Shown: piece after piece, positions 34,893 through 43,745 of the stretch
Position numbering within the stretch: position 1 is the stretch's first letter
How the letters are laid out: every line of letters begins with the position of its first letter
Assembly (NCBI RefSeq): GCF_029351045.1
Contig: NZ_JARKIN010000001.1
Span: forward strand, 927,001 to 991,000
Length of the DNA stretch: 64,000 nucleotides
DNA from: Streptomyces sp. WMMB303
Lineage (GTDB): Bacteria; Actinomycetota; Actinomycetes; Streptomycetales; Streptomycetaceae
Direction of reading: 5' to 3'
Program-made: the position numbers and the translations under genes
The notes under the pieces: generated by a model
What the model was told of the DNA's origin: nothing
Seen by the model: only the letters and a program-made list of their open reading frames with translations
The model's database searches: none

Positions 34893-35684
34893 TCAGTCCC
34901 GGTAGTCGGGGGCGATGCGCTCGACCAGCCGGAGCAGCGCGGACCAGGCGAGGGCGTAGCCCTGCTCGTCCTGGAGGTCGGACTCGTCGTCCTCGCCGGA
35001 GAGCTGGCGCGCGGTGCGTTCGCAGACATCGGAGGGCGGCAGGGTGAGCCGGGCTCCGCCGGACCGGGCCGAGAGCTGGATCTCGCACGCCTTGTCCAGG
35101 TAGTACATGCGCAGAAACGCCTGGGCGGGGGTTTCGCCGACGGTGAGCAGGCCGTGGTTGCGCAGGATCATGGCCGGGTGGCCGCCGAGGTCGGCGACCA
35201 GGCGCTGCTGCTCGGCGAGGTTGAGGGCGACGCCTTCGTAGTCGTGGTAGCCGATCCGGCCGTGGAACTCCATGGAGATCTGGTTCACCGGCAGCAGGCC
35301 CTGTTCCTGGGCGGCGACGGCGCATCCTGCCCTGGTGTGGGTGTGCAGCACGCAGTGCGCGTCCGGGCGGGCGGCGTGCACGGCGCTGTGGATGACGAAT
35401 CCGGCCGGGTTGACCGGGTGGGGGGACTCCTCGACGGCACGGCCGGACAGGTCGATCTTGACGAGGTTCGAGGCGGTGATCTCCTCGAAGAGCAGGCCGT
35501 AGGGGTTGATCAGGAAGTGCTGTTCGGGTCCGGGGAGGCGCACCGATATGTGCGTGAAGATCAGGTCGGTCATCCGGAAGTGCGCCACCAGCCGGTAGAC
35601 CGCGGCGAGTTCGCGGCGCAGCCGCAGCTCCTCCGCGGAGACGGTGCGGGCGGCCTGGTCGGGGCGGGTCGTCGGGGCGGTCAC
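34893..35684 (-). CDS. Class II aldolase/adducin-family protein
   Basis: 263 residues from GTG 35684, which overlaps the dehydrogenase stop (GTGA) and has GAAGGAGG upstream. Zn-ligand motifs: LHTHTRAG in the middle and RNHGLLTVG further on; the N-terminal VYRLVAHFRMTDLIFTHISVR is typical. These enzymes cleave or decarboxylate hydroxylated sugar acids and phosphates. It is the last gene of a three-gene minus operon with a dehydrogenase and symporter. The substrate is not evident. Confidence 0.88.
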   Translation of the reverse strand: MTAPTTRPDQAARTVSAEELRLRRELAAVYRLVAHFRMTDLIFTHISVRLPGPEQHFLINPYGLLFEEITASNLVKIDLSGRAVEESPHPVNPAGFVIHSAVHAARPDAHCVLHTHTRAGCAVAAQEQGLLPVNQISMEFHGRIGYHDYEGVALNLAEQQRLVADLGGHPAMILRNHGLLTVGETPAQAFLRMYYLDKACEIQLSARSGGARLTLPPSDVCERTARQLSGEDDESDLQDEQGYALAWSALLRLVERIAPDYRD

Positions 35685-36703
35685 AGGGTGCCTCCTTCGG
35701 GGGCGGGATCGATAACGCGGGTGACAGGGGCGGCGGGCGTGGCGGGCGTGACGACGGGGGTGAGGGGCTGTCCCGTGCGGTGCCAGGCGACGACGTTCTC
35801 GGCCGGGCGCTCGACGTAGGTGCGGCGCGCGGCGTCGGAGAGGAAGGCCATGTGCGGGGAGAGCAGCAGCCGCGGATGGGTGCGCAGCGGGTCGTCCGGC
35901 GCGGGAGGTTCGGTGGGGAGGACGTCGAGGGCGGCCCCGGCGAGTCGTCCGCCGTCGAGCGCTGCCAGCACCGCGGTGTGGTCGAGCAGGCCGCCGCGTG
36001 CGACGTTGACCAGGAAGCTGCCCTCCGGCAGCCGGTCGAGCTCGGCGCTGCCGATGAGGCCACGGGTGGCGTCGGTGAGCGGGGCGTGCAGGGACAGCAC
36101 GTCGCTGGCGGCCAGCAGGGTGGCCAGGTCGGTCCGCCGGAAGGCGGCGGGCCCGCGCGGGGGGCGGTCCAGCGGATCGTGGGCGAGGACGCGGCCGAAG
36201 AGCGGCGCGGCCAGTTCGGCGAGCCGGGTGGCGATGCGGCCGGTGCCCACCAGGCCGAGGGTCAGCTCGCCGGGCCGCCGGGGCAGCCGCGGCAGGTCGC
36301 CGGTCCAGCCGCCGCGCCGCACCGTCGCGTCGGCCTGCGGAAGCTCCCGGATCAGCGACAGGGCGGCGGCGAGCGCGTGGACGGCGACCTCCTCGGTGGC
36401 CGCGCCGGGGAGGTTGCACACCCACACGCCGCGGGCGCGGGCCGCCTCGGTGTCGACCATGTCGTAGCCGGCCGAGCAGGTGGCCACGATGCGCAGCGCC
36501 GGGAGCCGGTCGAGGAGGTGGGCGTCGATGCGGGCGTATCCGACGAGCAGGGCGACCGCGTCCGCCGCCGCCCGGGCGATGGCGTCCGGGGCCGGGCTGT
36601 CGGCGATCCGCACCTCGAAGCCCGCCTCGGTCAGCTTCGCCACCCCGGGGGCCGGGTCCAGATCGTCGGGGTCGGTGAAGACGGCGAGCGGCGGGCCGGT
36701 CAT
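35681..36703 (-). CDS. D-isomer-specific 2-hydroxyacid dehydrogenase
   Basis: 340 residues. Catalytic-domain signature LRIVATCSAGYDMVD and ATEEVAVHALAAAL. NAD-binding GLVGTGRIATRLAELA. Signature VNVARGGLLD with LAGAALDVLPTEPPAPDDPL, and the catalytic His in SPHMAFLS. It oxidises or reduces a 2-hydroxy/2-keto acid. ATG 36703 has AGGAGC upstream. The partner aldolase overlaps by 4 bp. The C-terminus ends in a Pro/Thr/Val-rich tail (TPVVTPATPAAPVT) of unknown use. Confidence 0.9.
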   Translation of the reverse strand: MTGPPLAVFTDPDDLDPAPGVAKLTEAGFEVRIADSPAPDAIARAAADAVALLVGYARIDAHLLDRLPALRIVATCSAGYDMVDTEAARARGVWVCNLPGAATEEVAVHALAAALSLIRELPQADATVRRGGWTGDLPRLPRRPGELTLGLVGTGRIATRLAELAAPLFGRVLAHDPLDRPPRGPAAFRRTDLATLLAASDVLSLHAPLTDATRGLIGSAELDRLPEGSFLVNVARGGLLDHTAVLAALDGGRLAGAALDVLPTEPPAPDDPLRTHPRLLLSPHMAFLSDAARRTYVERPAENVVAWHRTGQPLTPVVTPATPAAPVTRVIDPAPEGGTL

Positions 36704-36810
36704 GTCGTGCTCCTGGTCGGTGTGTCGGTCGGGTGCGGTCGATAGGCGACGGCGGTCGGTCCGTCGCGAGCGGTCGAGGCCGGTCGCCGGCTCGGGCCGG
36801 CGGCGCGGCC

Positions 36811-38313
36811 TCAGACGCCGGCGGCCGCCGGGCTGCCGGCCGCGGGGCGCTCCGCGGTCGCCGGGCGGTCCGGGTGCTCGCCCGCCAGGCGCCGGCGCCA
36901 CGCGTCGACGACGGCTTCCTCGGTCGGCCTGGTGGCGAGGCTGACGACCACGTAGGCGACCAGGCCGGCGAGCAGGCCGTAGTAGATCGGCTCGTTGGCG
37001 AGAAGCCCGTCGGACACCATAAAGGCGATCACCGTGCCGCCGCCCGCGACCATCGAGGCGAGGGCGCCCTGGAGGTTGCCGCGCCGCCAGACCAGGCCGC
37101 CGAGCACGGGTATCAGCAGACCACCGACGAGCAGGTCGTAGGCCACGGTGAGGGCCGCGATGACGTCGCCGAGGAGGCAGGCGAGGGCCATGGACACCAC
37201 GCCGAGGACGGCGACGGCGACCCGGTCGGCGGCGACGCCGCCGGACTCCTCGCCCGGTGCGGGGTCGCCGCTCCGGGGGCGGACCAGACGGCGCAGCCGG
37301 ACCCAGACGTCGTGGTGCGCGACCGTGGCGGAGGCGATCAGCGCACCGCTGGCCGTGGACATCATCGCGGAGAGGGCGGCGGCCAGGACCAGTCCCTTGA
37401 CCCCGGCGGGCAGGGCGTGCTGGACGATGGCGGCGAACGCCTGGTCGGCATCGGCGAGCCGCGGGTGGAGCGTCTTGGTGGCCATGCCGATGACGGCGCC
37501 GGCCACGGCGTAGACCAGGCAGTAGGCGCCCGCTGCGGTGCCTCCCCAGGCGGCGACCCGGTCGCTGCGCGCGGTGAAGACCCGCTGCCAGATGTCCTGA
37601 CCGATGAGCATGCCGAAGCTGTAGATCAGCACGTAGGTGAGGATGGTCTGGCCGCCGATGGAGGCCGGGGAGAGGTAGCCGTGCGGCAGCCGGTCGGCCA
37701 TGGCGGCGAAGCCGCCGGCCTTGACGACGGCGATGGGCAGCAGCAGGAGGAGCACACCCACGCTCTGGACGACGAACTGCACCATGTCGGTGAGCGTGAT
37801 GGACCACATACCGCCGAGGACGGAGTAGCCGACGACGATCGTGCCGCCGATGACGATCGCGGCCCACCGCGGTACGTCGAACAGCACGTCGAAGACGCTG
37901 GCGTAGGCGATGGTCGAGGTCACGACCAGCATGAGCGTGTACATCCACATCACCACGCCGGAGATGACGCTGGCGGCGTCCCCGTACCGCAGCGAGAGCA
38001 TCTCGGCGACGGTGTACACGCGCAGTCGGGCGATCCGGGCGGAGAAGAAGATGCTCAGCGCCAGCAGCCCCAGCCCGATGGCCAGCACCATGGCGGCGCC
38101 GGAGATGCCGTAGCTGTAGCCCAGGGCCACCCCGCCGACGGTCGAGGCGCCGCCGAGCACGATGGCGGCCATCGTGCCCGTGTACATCAGCGGCCCGAGC
38201 CGCCGCCCGGCCACCAGGAACTCGCTTCTGGACGCTGCGCGCCTCCTGCCCCACCAGCCGGCGCCGACCAGGCCCAGCAGGTATGCGGTCATGACGAGGT
38301 AGTCGACGGCCAT
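36811..38313 (-). CDS. Sodium:solute symporter (SSS family)
   Basis: 500 residues, about 13 membrane segments. Family motifs: FLVAGRRLGPLMYTGTMAA, GGASTVGGVALGYSYG, VVGYSVLGGMWSITLTDMVQ and ALSAMMSTASGALIASATV, the last with Na+-site Ser/Thr. ATG 38313 has GGAGG upstream and a preceding in-frame tract is non-coding. It is the first gene of the operon with the dehydrogenase and class II aldolase. It is divergent from PucR, so it probably imports the small organic acid or related solute that the operon degrades. Confidence 0.9.
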   Translation of the reverse strand: MAVDYLVMTAYLLGLVGAGWWGRRRAASRSEFLVAGRRLGPLMYTGTMAAIVLGGASTVGGVALGYSYGISGAAMVLAIGLGLLALSIFFSARIARLRVYTVAEMLSLRYGDAASVISGVVMWMYTLMLVVTSTIAYASVFDVLFDVPRWAAIVIGGTIVVGYSVLGGMWSITLTDMVQFVVQSVGVLLLLLPIAVVKAGGFAAMADRLPHGYLSPASIGGQTILTYVLIYSFGMLIGQDIWQRVFTARSDRVAAWGGTAAGAYCLVYAVAGAVIGMATKTLHPRLADADQAFAAIVQHALPAGVKGLVLAAALSAMMSTASGALIASATVAHHDVWVRLRRLVRPRSGDPAPGEESGGVAADRVAVAVLGVVSMALACLLGDVIAALTVAYDLLVGGLLIPVLGGLVWRRGNLQGALASMVAGGGTVIAFMVSDGLLANEPIYYGLLAGLVAYVVVSLATRPTEEAVVDAWRRRLAGEHPDRPATAERPAAGSPAAAGV

Positions 38314-38579
38314 CAGGTCCTCCGATTCGCTGCGGCGCACGCCGGGGAGCGGCGCCGAGTGGCTGCTGTGCGGGGGGCAGCGGCTGCGCGCCGGGCCGGG
38401 AGCGGGCGGACACGGCAGTGCTGACGGGGGGGATGCCGGGGCGGGGGTGATGCCCTGCTGGTGGGAGAACCTATCGGCGGTCCGCACGGCGCTGAAGTGT
38501 AGGATCTGTCCAAGATGAGCTCGCCCATTGGAGGAATCCCGCACTTCCGGGCGCCGCGGGGCTGGGAGGAGCACTGCTC

Positions 38580-40178
38580 ATGGCCGGGACCGAGCAGTTC
38601 GCCGTTCCCCTCAGCACGCTGCTCGGCGACCCCGCGCTGGGCCTGACCCGGATCGCCGGTCCGGCCGAGGACCGCCTCATCAGCACGGTCGGCACCACCG
38701 AGGTCGAGGACCCGGTACCCTACCTCGTCGGCGGTGAGCTCCTCCTCACCGCCGGGGTGCGGCTGCCGTCCGGGCCGGACGGCATCGAGGAGTACGTGTC
38801 CCGCGTCGCCGCCGCCGGAGTCGCCGCGCTGGGCTTCGGTGTGGCGCCGGTCCACCAGGAGGTTCCCGCCGAGCTCGCCGCCGCCTGCGACCGCCACGGG
38901 CTGCCGTTGCTGCGGCTGCCGCCCCGCACCCCCTTCGTGGCCGTCGGCCAGGCTGTGTACGACGCCATCGCCGAGGTACGCAACAGCACGCTGCGGCGGA
39001 TCTCCACGGCGCAGTCCACGCTCGCTTCGGCCGCCGCCCGCCCGGACGCGCTCCGCGCCGTACTCCAGCAGCTCAGCGCGCACACCGAGGCCGCCTCGGT
39101 ACTCTTCGACGCCCAGGGAAACGAGTTGTTCGCCGCGGGCCGCCGCCCGCCCGACCCCGGCCCGCGGCTGCTGCGCGAGCTCGCCGTGCGCACTCTCGCC
39201 CGCTCCAAGGGCACTTCGGCGCAGGGCAGACCGGCGCCCCCCGCCGCCGCGGCCCACCACCACGCCGGTGTCCACCTCACCGTGCACACCCTGCCCGGCG
39301 CCGACGGCGCCGCCCCGCTGGCTCTCGGCCAGGCCGCCGACGCGGCCCCCACGCCGGTCCACCGCCAGGTGACCGGCACGGCGACCGTACTGCTGTCCCT
39401 GCTCACCAGCCCCAGCCACGCCCTCGGCGCCGACACCCGTGGGGTCGGGGCCCTGGTGCGGCTCATGCTCGGGGCCGCACCGGCCGAGGTCGCGCACGCG
39501 CTGCTCCCCGACGACGGGCCGGGCGGAGCCGACCACTGGGTCGTGGTGCACGGCCGACGGCAGCGGTCCCGGCCCGGCGCCGAGGGCCGGGCGTCCACCG
39601 ACCCGGCTCAACTCGCCGCACTGGGCACCGCGCTCGGCACTCCCTATCTGCACCTCGACCGGGCGCGGCTGCGGGCTCTGGTCCCGAGCGCGCCGGACGC
39701 CCCGCCGAGCCCGCCCGCGCGGGCCGCCGCCCTCGGGTGGACCCTCGGCTTCAGCTCACCGGTACCGGCGGCCGAGCTGCCCGGCGCCGACGCGCAGGCC
39801 GAGCGGGCGCTGGAGCGGGCCGTCGCCAGCGAGGCTTCCGCGGTGGTGCACAGCGCGGCGCACACCCTCCACTCGCTGGTGTCCGCGCACGAGGCGCGCG
39901 AGCACGCCCGGGCCCGGTTCGCGCCGCTCTCCCGGGCCCCGGCCCCCGGTGCCGCCGTCCTGCTGGGCACCCTGCGCACCTGGCTGGCCTTCCACGGCAC
40001 CTGGGACCGCACTGCGGCCGAGCTGCGGGTGCACCGCAACACCGTGCGGCACCGCCTGGCGCGCGTCGCCGAACTCCTCGACGTCGACCTGCACGATCCC
40101 GAGGTCCGCATGGAGCTCTGGTTCGCCCTGCGCTGGCTGCCGGACGACCCGGCCGCGGGAACGCGGGGCTCCGGCTGA
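38580..40178 (+). CDS. PucR-family transcriptional regulator
   Basis: 532 residues. N-terminal PucR sensor domain: LLGDPALGLTRIAG, EVEDPVPYLVGGELLLTAGVRL, LPLLRLPPRTPFVAVGQAVYDA. C-terminal PucR-type helix-turn-helix: LRTWLAFHGTWDRTAAELRV, HRNTVRHRLARVAELLDVDL. It lies divergently 266 bp from the symporter gene, which indicates that it regulates that operon in response to the substrate. ATG 38580 has GGGAGGAG upstream. A TAGGAT hexamer near 38492 is a -10 candidate. Confidence 0.9.
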   Translation: MAGTEQFAVPLSTLLGDPALGLTRIAGPAEDRLISTVGTTEVEDPVPYLVGGELLLTAGVRLPSGPDGIEEYVSRVAAAGVAALGFGVAPVHQEVPAELAAACDRHGLPLLRLPPRTPFVAVGQAVYDAIAEVRNSTLRRISTAQSTLASAAARPDALRAVLQQLSAHTEAASVLFDAQGNELFAAGRRPPDPGPRLLRELAVRTLARSKGTSAQGRPAPPAAAAHHHAGVHLTVHTLPGADGAAPLALGQAADAAPTPVHRQVTGTATVLLSLLTSPSHALGADTRGVGALVRLMLGAAPAEVAHALLPDDGPGGADHWVVVHGRRQRSRPGAEGRASTDPAQLAALGTALGTPYLHLDRARLRALVPSAPDAPPSPPARAAALGWTLGFSSPVPAAELPGADAQAERALERAVASEASAVVHSAAHTLHSLVSAHEAREHARARFAPLSRAPAPGAAVLLGTLRTWLAFHGTWDRTAAELRVHRNTVRHRLARVAELLDVDLHDPEVRMELWFALRWLPDDPAAGTRGSG

Positions 40179-40183
40179 CGGGC

Positions 40184-41101
40184 TCAGGACGGGGGCTTGC
40201 GCCCCCAGATGCGGACGGTGTCCCCGACCCGCATCCAGTTCCAGAGGCGCTCCGCGTCGTCGTGGCGGAGGTTGACGCAACCGTGCGAGCCGGGCGGGCT
40301 GTAGATGTTCTTGCGGGTGCCGTGCAGGGCCTGGCCACCGCTGAAGTACTGGCTGAACGGCATCGGCTGGTGGTAGAGGGTCGAGTAGTCGTCCCGCACC
40401 CGCCGCTGGATGGAGAACCGTCCGGTGCGCGTCTCGTACCCCGGCGCGCCGCTGCGCAGGGGCACCGCCCGGACGACGACCTTGCGGCCCTTGAGCAGCC
40501 ACATCACCTGGTGGGTCAGATCGAGGCAGGCGACACGCCCGCGTTCGGCCGGGCAGTGCGCGTCCGCCAGCAGCTGCTCGGGGTGCCCGGCCGCCCAGCG
40601 TGCGTACAGGGCCCGGTAGGTGGCGGGCGAGGCGAGGCCGTCCGCGGGGAGCACGCCCTCCCGTTCCTGGAAGTCGCGGATGGCGGCGCAGTCCTGTGGC
40701 GATTGCGTACCGTCCACCGGGAGCCCCAGGTATCCCTCGACCTCGCGCTGCCGGGGGCCTGTTCCGGTGGTGCACTCGGGTTGCGGTTCGGGCTCCTGCG
40801 GTTCGGACTCCTGCCGTGCGGGGTCCTGCGGTTCGGGCTCCTGCGGTTCGGACTCCTGCCGTGCGGGGTCCTGCGGTTCGGACCCCTGCGGTTCGGATCC
40901 CTGCGGTGCGGATCCCTGCGGTGCGGGCTGCTGTTCGGCGGGACGGCCCGTTCCGGAGCGCGGGTGCCCGGCCGCGGTGCCGCCCAGGGGCGGGACGAGC
41001 GCCTGCGCGGGCACGGCTTCGGCGAGCCCGAGCAGCAACAGCAGCGCGAGGGCGGGAGTGTGTGCTTTTCGTACGGACCGCGGGAATGTGTTCGCTGGCA
41101 T
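40184..41101 (-). CDS. Exported L,D-transpeptidase with repeat linker and peptidoglycan-binding domain
   Basis: 305 residues. N-terminal signal peptide (SVRKAHTPALALLLLLGLAEAVPAQA). Next is a low-complexity linker of about 50 residues built from five-residue units (PQGSE, PQDPA, RQESE, PQEPE). Then come a peptidoglycan-binding-like domain (CAAIRDFQEREGVLPADGLASPAT) and a YkuD catalytic domain. The YkuD motif is HGTRKNIYSPPGSHGCVNLRH, with nucleophile Cys in SHGCVNL. It would cross-link or modify peptidoglycan outside the membrane. The linker may span the wall. It converges with pucR, 5 bp away. Confidence 0.9.
   Translation of the reverse strand: MPANTFPRSVRKAHTPALALLLLLGLAEAVPAQALVPPLGGTAAGHPRSGTGRPAEQQPAPQGSAPQGSEPQGSEPQDPARQESEPQEPEPQDPARQESEPQEPEPQPECTTGTGPRQREVEGYLGLPVDGTQSPQDCAAIRDFQEREGVLPADGLASPATYRALYARWAAGHPEQLLADAHCPAERGRVACLDLTHQVMWLLKGRKVVVRAVPLRSGAPGYETRTGRFSIQRRVRDDYSTLYHQPMPFSQYFSGGQALHGTRKNIYSPPGSHGCVNLRHDDAERLWNWMRVGDTVRIWGRKPPS
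40782..40931 (-). repeat. 15-bp tandem repeats with perfect 45-bp duplication inside the transpeptidase gene
   Basis: Ten 15-bp units (TGCGGTTCGGxxxCC type) fill 40782-40931. The 45-bp block 40782-40826 is repeated exactly at 40827-40871. Because the units are multiples of 3, changes in copy number would only lengthen or shorten the linker in frame. Confidence 0.92.
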
Positions 41102-41282
41102 GCACGGGGCTGTGCCCTGCCGACCGGGCAGGCGCAGCACGGAATCCGCCGAATCACCTGACCGCCGCACTCCGGCTCCCGGCTGCCGGCCGGTGGCGCC
41201 CCAGCGGTGCGGTCCCGCTGCGGCCCGCGCTCCGGCCCGGGTCGGGTACCGGGCCGGGTGCGCGGACGGGGGAACGCGGCTG

Positions 41283-43343
41283 TCAGTCGGTCAGCGTGGC
41301 CGGGTCGCTGACGCCTGCCTCGCCGGTCTCGACGTGGCCGGCGAGGCGGCGCTGCCAGGCGGGGTCGGCCTCGCAGGTGACCGTGAGGTCGTACCAGCGC
41401 TTGCTCTGCCCCAGCGGCACCGTGCGTACGACCTTGCCGCCCGGGCGCACCGTGTGCGTCTGCTCGGCGCCGCCGTAGGCGTTGCTCACCGTCAGCGTGC
41501 GGTCGGCGTCCGCCGCGTTGGTGAGGGTCAGCTCGATGTCGCCGCTGTGGGCGAGGTGGCGCGCGGTCACCTCGCAGCCCGCCTGCCCGTTGGGGCCCTT
41601 GAAGGTGCGCAGGAAGCCGTTCGGGCCGTGCGCCGTCAGGTCGTAGCTGCCGCCGGAGTAGGCGCTGTTCCAGGTGTCGGACAGCTCCTTGCCCGCCTCG
41701 GTGCTGTAGGTCCAGGGGCCGTCGGTGCGGTTCGCTGAGGTGACGAGGAAGAAGGCGCCCGCCGACTCACCGCCGCTGAAGGTGAGGGTGAACCTGCCCT
41801 CCGAGGTCCGGGCCGCGCCGTCCACCAGCGGGGCGTACGGCAGCGGGCGCGTGTGCCGCGAACCGGACTCCTGGCGGGGCAGCACCGGCTTTGCCGGCGG
41901 CTTGGGCACATAGCTGTCGTGTCGTTCCCGGTCCGGGGGCTCGTAGGCGGCGGTGCTCGGCAGGTCCGCGGGGTCGGTGTCCTTGAGGGTGAAGTCGAAC
42001 GCCGAGGTCAGGTCGCCGCACAGGGACCGGCGCCACGGTGAGATGTGCGGCTCGTGCACCCCGAAGCGGCGTTCCATGAAGCGGAGGATGGAGGTGTGGT
42101 CGAACAGTTCGGAGCACACGTAACCGCCGGTGCTCCAGGGCGAGACGACGAGCATCGGCACCCGCTGGCCGAAGCCGTAGGGCCCGGGTGCGTATCCGGA
42201 GAGCCCGCCGGTGTACTGGTCGAGGGTGGTGTCCGCGGTGGCACGGCCCTGGGCTGCGGAGGCCGGCGGGTAGGGCGGTACGACGTGGTCGAAGTAGCCG
42301 TCGTTCTCGTCATAGGTGATGAACAGCGCCGTCTTCGCCCAGACCTCCGGGGTGGCGGTCAGCGCGTCCAGCACCTGGGAGATGTACCAGGCCCCGTAGT
42401 TGGCGGGGAAGTTCGGGTGCTCGGTGAACGCCTCGGGTGCGGCGATCCAGGAGATCTTCGGGAGCCTGTCAGCCTGGACGTCGGCCTTGAGGTGGTCGAA
42501 GAAGCCGTCGCCCTGCTGGGCGTCGGTGCCGGTGCGGGCCTTGTCGTGGAGCGGGTCGCCGGGCCGGGCGTTGCGGTACGCGTCGAAGTAGAGCAGCGAG
42601 TTGTCACCGTAGTTGCCGCGGTAGGCGTCCTCGATCCAGCCCCAGTGGCCGTCCGCGTCGAGGCCGTCGCCGATGTCCTGGTAGATCTTCCAGGAGACAC
42701 CGGCCTCCTCCAGGCGTTCGGGGTAGGTGGTCCAGCCGTAGCCGGCCTCCTCGTTGCCCAGGACGGGGCCGCCTCCCTTGCCGTCGTTTCCGGCGTACCC
42801 GCTCCACATGTAGTAGCGGTTGGGGTCGGTGGCGCCGATCATCGAGCAGTGGTAGGCGTCGCAGACGGTGAAGGCGTCGGCGAGCGCGTAGTGGAAGGGG
42901 ATGTCCTTCCGGGTCAGGTACGCCATGGTGCCGGTGCCCTTGGCGGGGATCCACTGGTCGTACCGGCCGTCGTTCCACGCCTGGTGGCCGCCGGCCCAGT
43001 CGTGGTTGAGGCCCGCGATGAACTGCATGCCCAGGTTCTCGGCGTCGGGGTGGTAGGGCAGTACGTCCTTGTGTCCGTCGGACTGCTGCCAGACGGTCCG
43101 CTTCCCGGTAGGTGCCGCCGGACGCGGGTCGCCGAAGCCGCGTACTCCGCTGAGGGTGCCGAAGTAGTGGTCGAAGGAGCGGTTCTCCTGCATCAGCACG
43201 ACGATGTGCTCGACGTCGTCGATCGTGCCGGAACGGCGGGCCGCGGGGATGGCGGCGGCCCGCTCGATGCTGCCGGAGAGGGCCGAGAAGCCCGCGGTCG
43301 CGCCGGCTATCTGGAGGAACCGGCGCCGGTTGAGTTCTGGCAT
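41283..43343 (-). CDS. Tat-exported phosphocholine-type phospholipase C
   Basis: 686 residues. Tat signal NRRRFLQIAGATAGFSALSG at the N-terminus. The phosphoesterase domain has IVVLMQENRSFDHYFGTLSG, DAYHCSMIGATDPNRYYMWS, ITYDENDGYFDHV and VPMLVVSPWSTGGYVCSELFDHTS, all typical of bacterial PLC/AcpA. Two C-terminal PLC domains follow (LTFSGGESAGAFFLVTSA, GDIELTLTNAADADRTLTV). It hydrolyses phospholipids outside the cell, releasing phosphate-containing headgroups. ATG 43343 was chosen because it places the Tat motif at residue 6. Confidence 0.93.
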   Translation of the reverse strand: MPELNRRRFLQIAGATAGFSALSGSIERAAAIPAARRSGTIDDVEHIVVLMQENRSFDHYFGTLSGVRGFGDPRPAAPTGKRTVWQQSDGHKDVLPYHPDAENLGMQFIAGLNHDWAGGHQAWNDGRYDQWIPAKGTGTMAYLTRKDIPFHYALADAFTVCDAYHCSMIGATDPNRYYMWSGYAGNDGKGGGPVLGNEEAGYGWTTYPERLEEAGVSWKIYQDIGDGLDADGHWGWIEDAYRGNYGDNSLLYFDAYRNARPGDPLHDKARTGTDAQQGDGFFDHLKADVQADRLPKISWIAAPEAFTEHPNFPANYGAWYISQVLDALTATPEVWAKTALFITYDENDGYFDHVVPPYPPASAAQGRATADTTLDQYTGGLSGYAPGPYGFGQRVPMLVVSPWSTGGYVCSELFDHTSILRFMERRFGVHEPHISPWRRSLCGDLTSAFDFTLKDTDPADLPSTAAYEPPDRERHDSYVPKPPAKPVLPRQESGSRHTRPLPYAPLVDGAARTSEGRFTLTFSGGESAGAFFLVTSANRTDGPWTYSTEAGKELSDTWNSAYSGGSYDLTAHGPNGFLRTFKGPNGQAGCEVTARHLAHSGDIELTLTNAADADRTLTVSNAYGGAEQTHTVRPGGKVVRTVPLGQSKRWYDLTVTCEADPAWQRRLAGHVETGEAGVSDPATLTD

Positions 43344-43370
43344 GGGTCTGCTGACCTCACAGGGCGAATC

Positions 43371-43399
43371 GGAATCGTCGGACCGGCAGAGTCTGTCAA
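43371..43399 (-). promoter_or_regulatory. Candidate promoter of the phospholipase C gene
   Basis: On the minus strand a perfect -35 TTGACA (43394-43399) is followed after 17 bp by GATTCC (43371-43376), 28 bp before the ATG. The -10 is weak. The 43344-43745 gap otherwise has only a dubious PHO-box-like stretch and the 26-bp repeats near its right end. Confidence 0.35.
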
Positions 43400-43630
43400 C
43401 AACAGCGACGCCAGGGAAGGTCACCTGTATGAACAAGTTGGCAACATCTGGAGATGAGGTGCGCAATGCCACCCTCTACCACCAGCAAAGACATGGAATG
43501 ACGGCGGGTCGACAACCACTGGGCTGCGTTCCCTTACCGTCGGAAGCCGCTCTCGTGACCACCGCCACACACCAGCGGCCGAAATACGGGGCACCCCGAC
43601 ACCCGCACGAACGGGCGGACCTGATGCCCG

Positions 43631-43720
43631 TGCGGGACGCACCATGAGGCGGTGGGTGCGGGACGCACCACGGGGCGACGGATGCGGGACGCACGGCGAG
43701 GCCGTGGACGCGGAACGCGG
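43631..43720. repeat. 26-bp direct repeats upstream of the FUSC-type gene
   Basis: Three units start with TGCGGGACGCAC at 43631, 43657 and 43683, exactly 26 bp apart. A degenerate fourth begins at 43709 (CGCGGAACGCGG). Each core contains GTGCG/CGCAC-type dyad symmetry around GGA. The array ends about 25 bp before the start of the membrane-protein gene. It could be an iterated regulator site or a transcribed hairpin series. Confidence 0.85.
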
Positions 43721-43745
43721 GATGAAGAAGTGAAGGAGGACATTG

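Noticed and set aside
43400..43460. PHO-box-like direct repeats upstream of phospholipase C
   Set aside because: Only one half-site (GTTCAT) is convincing; the second 11-bp unit matches poorly.
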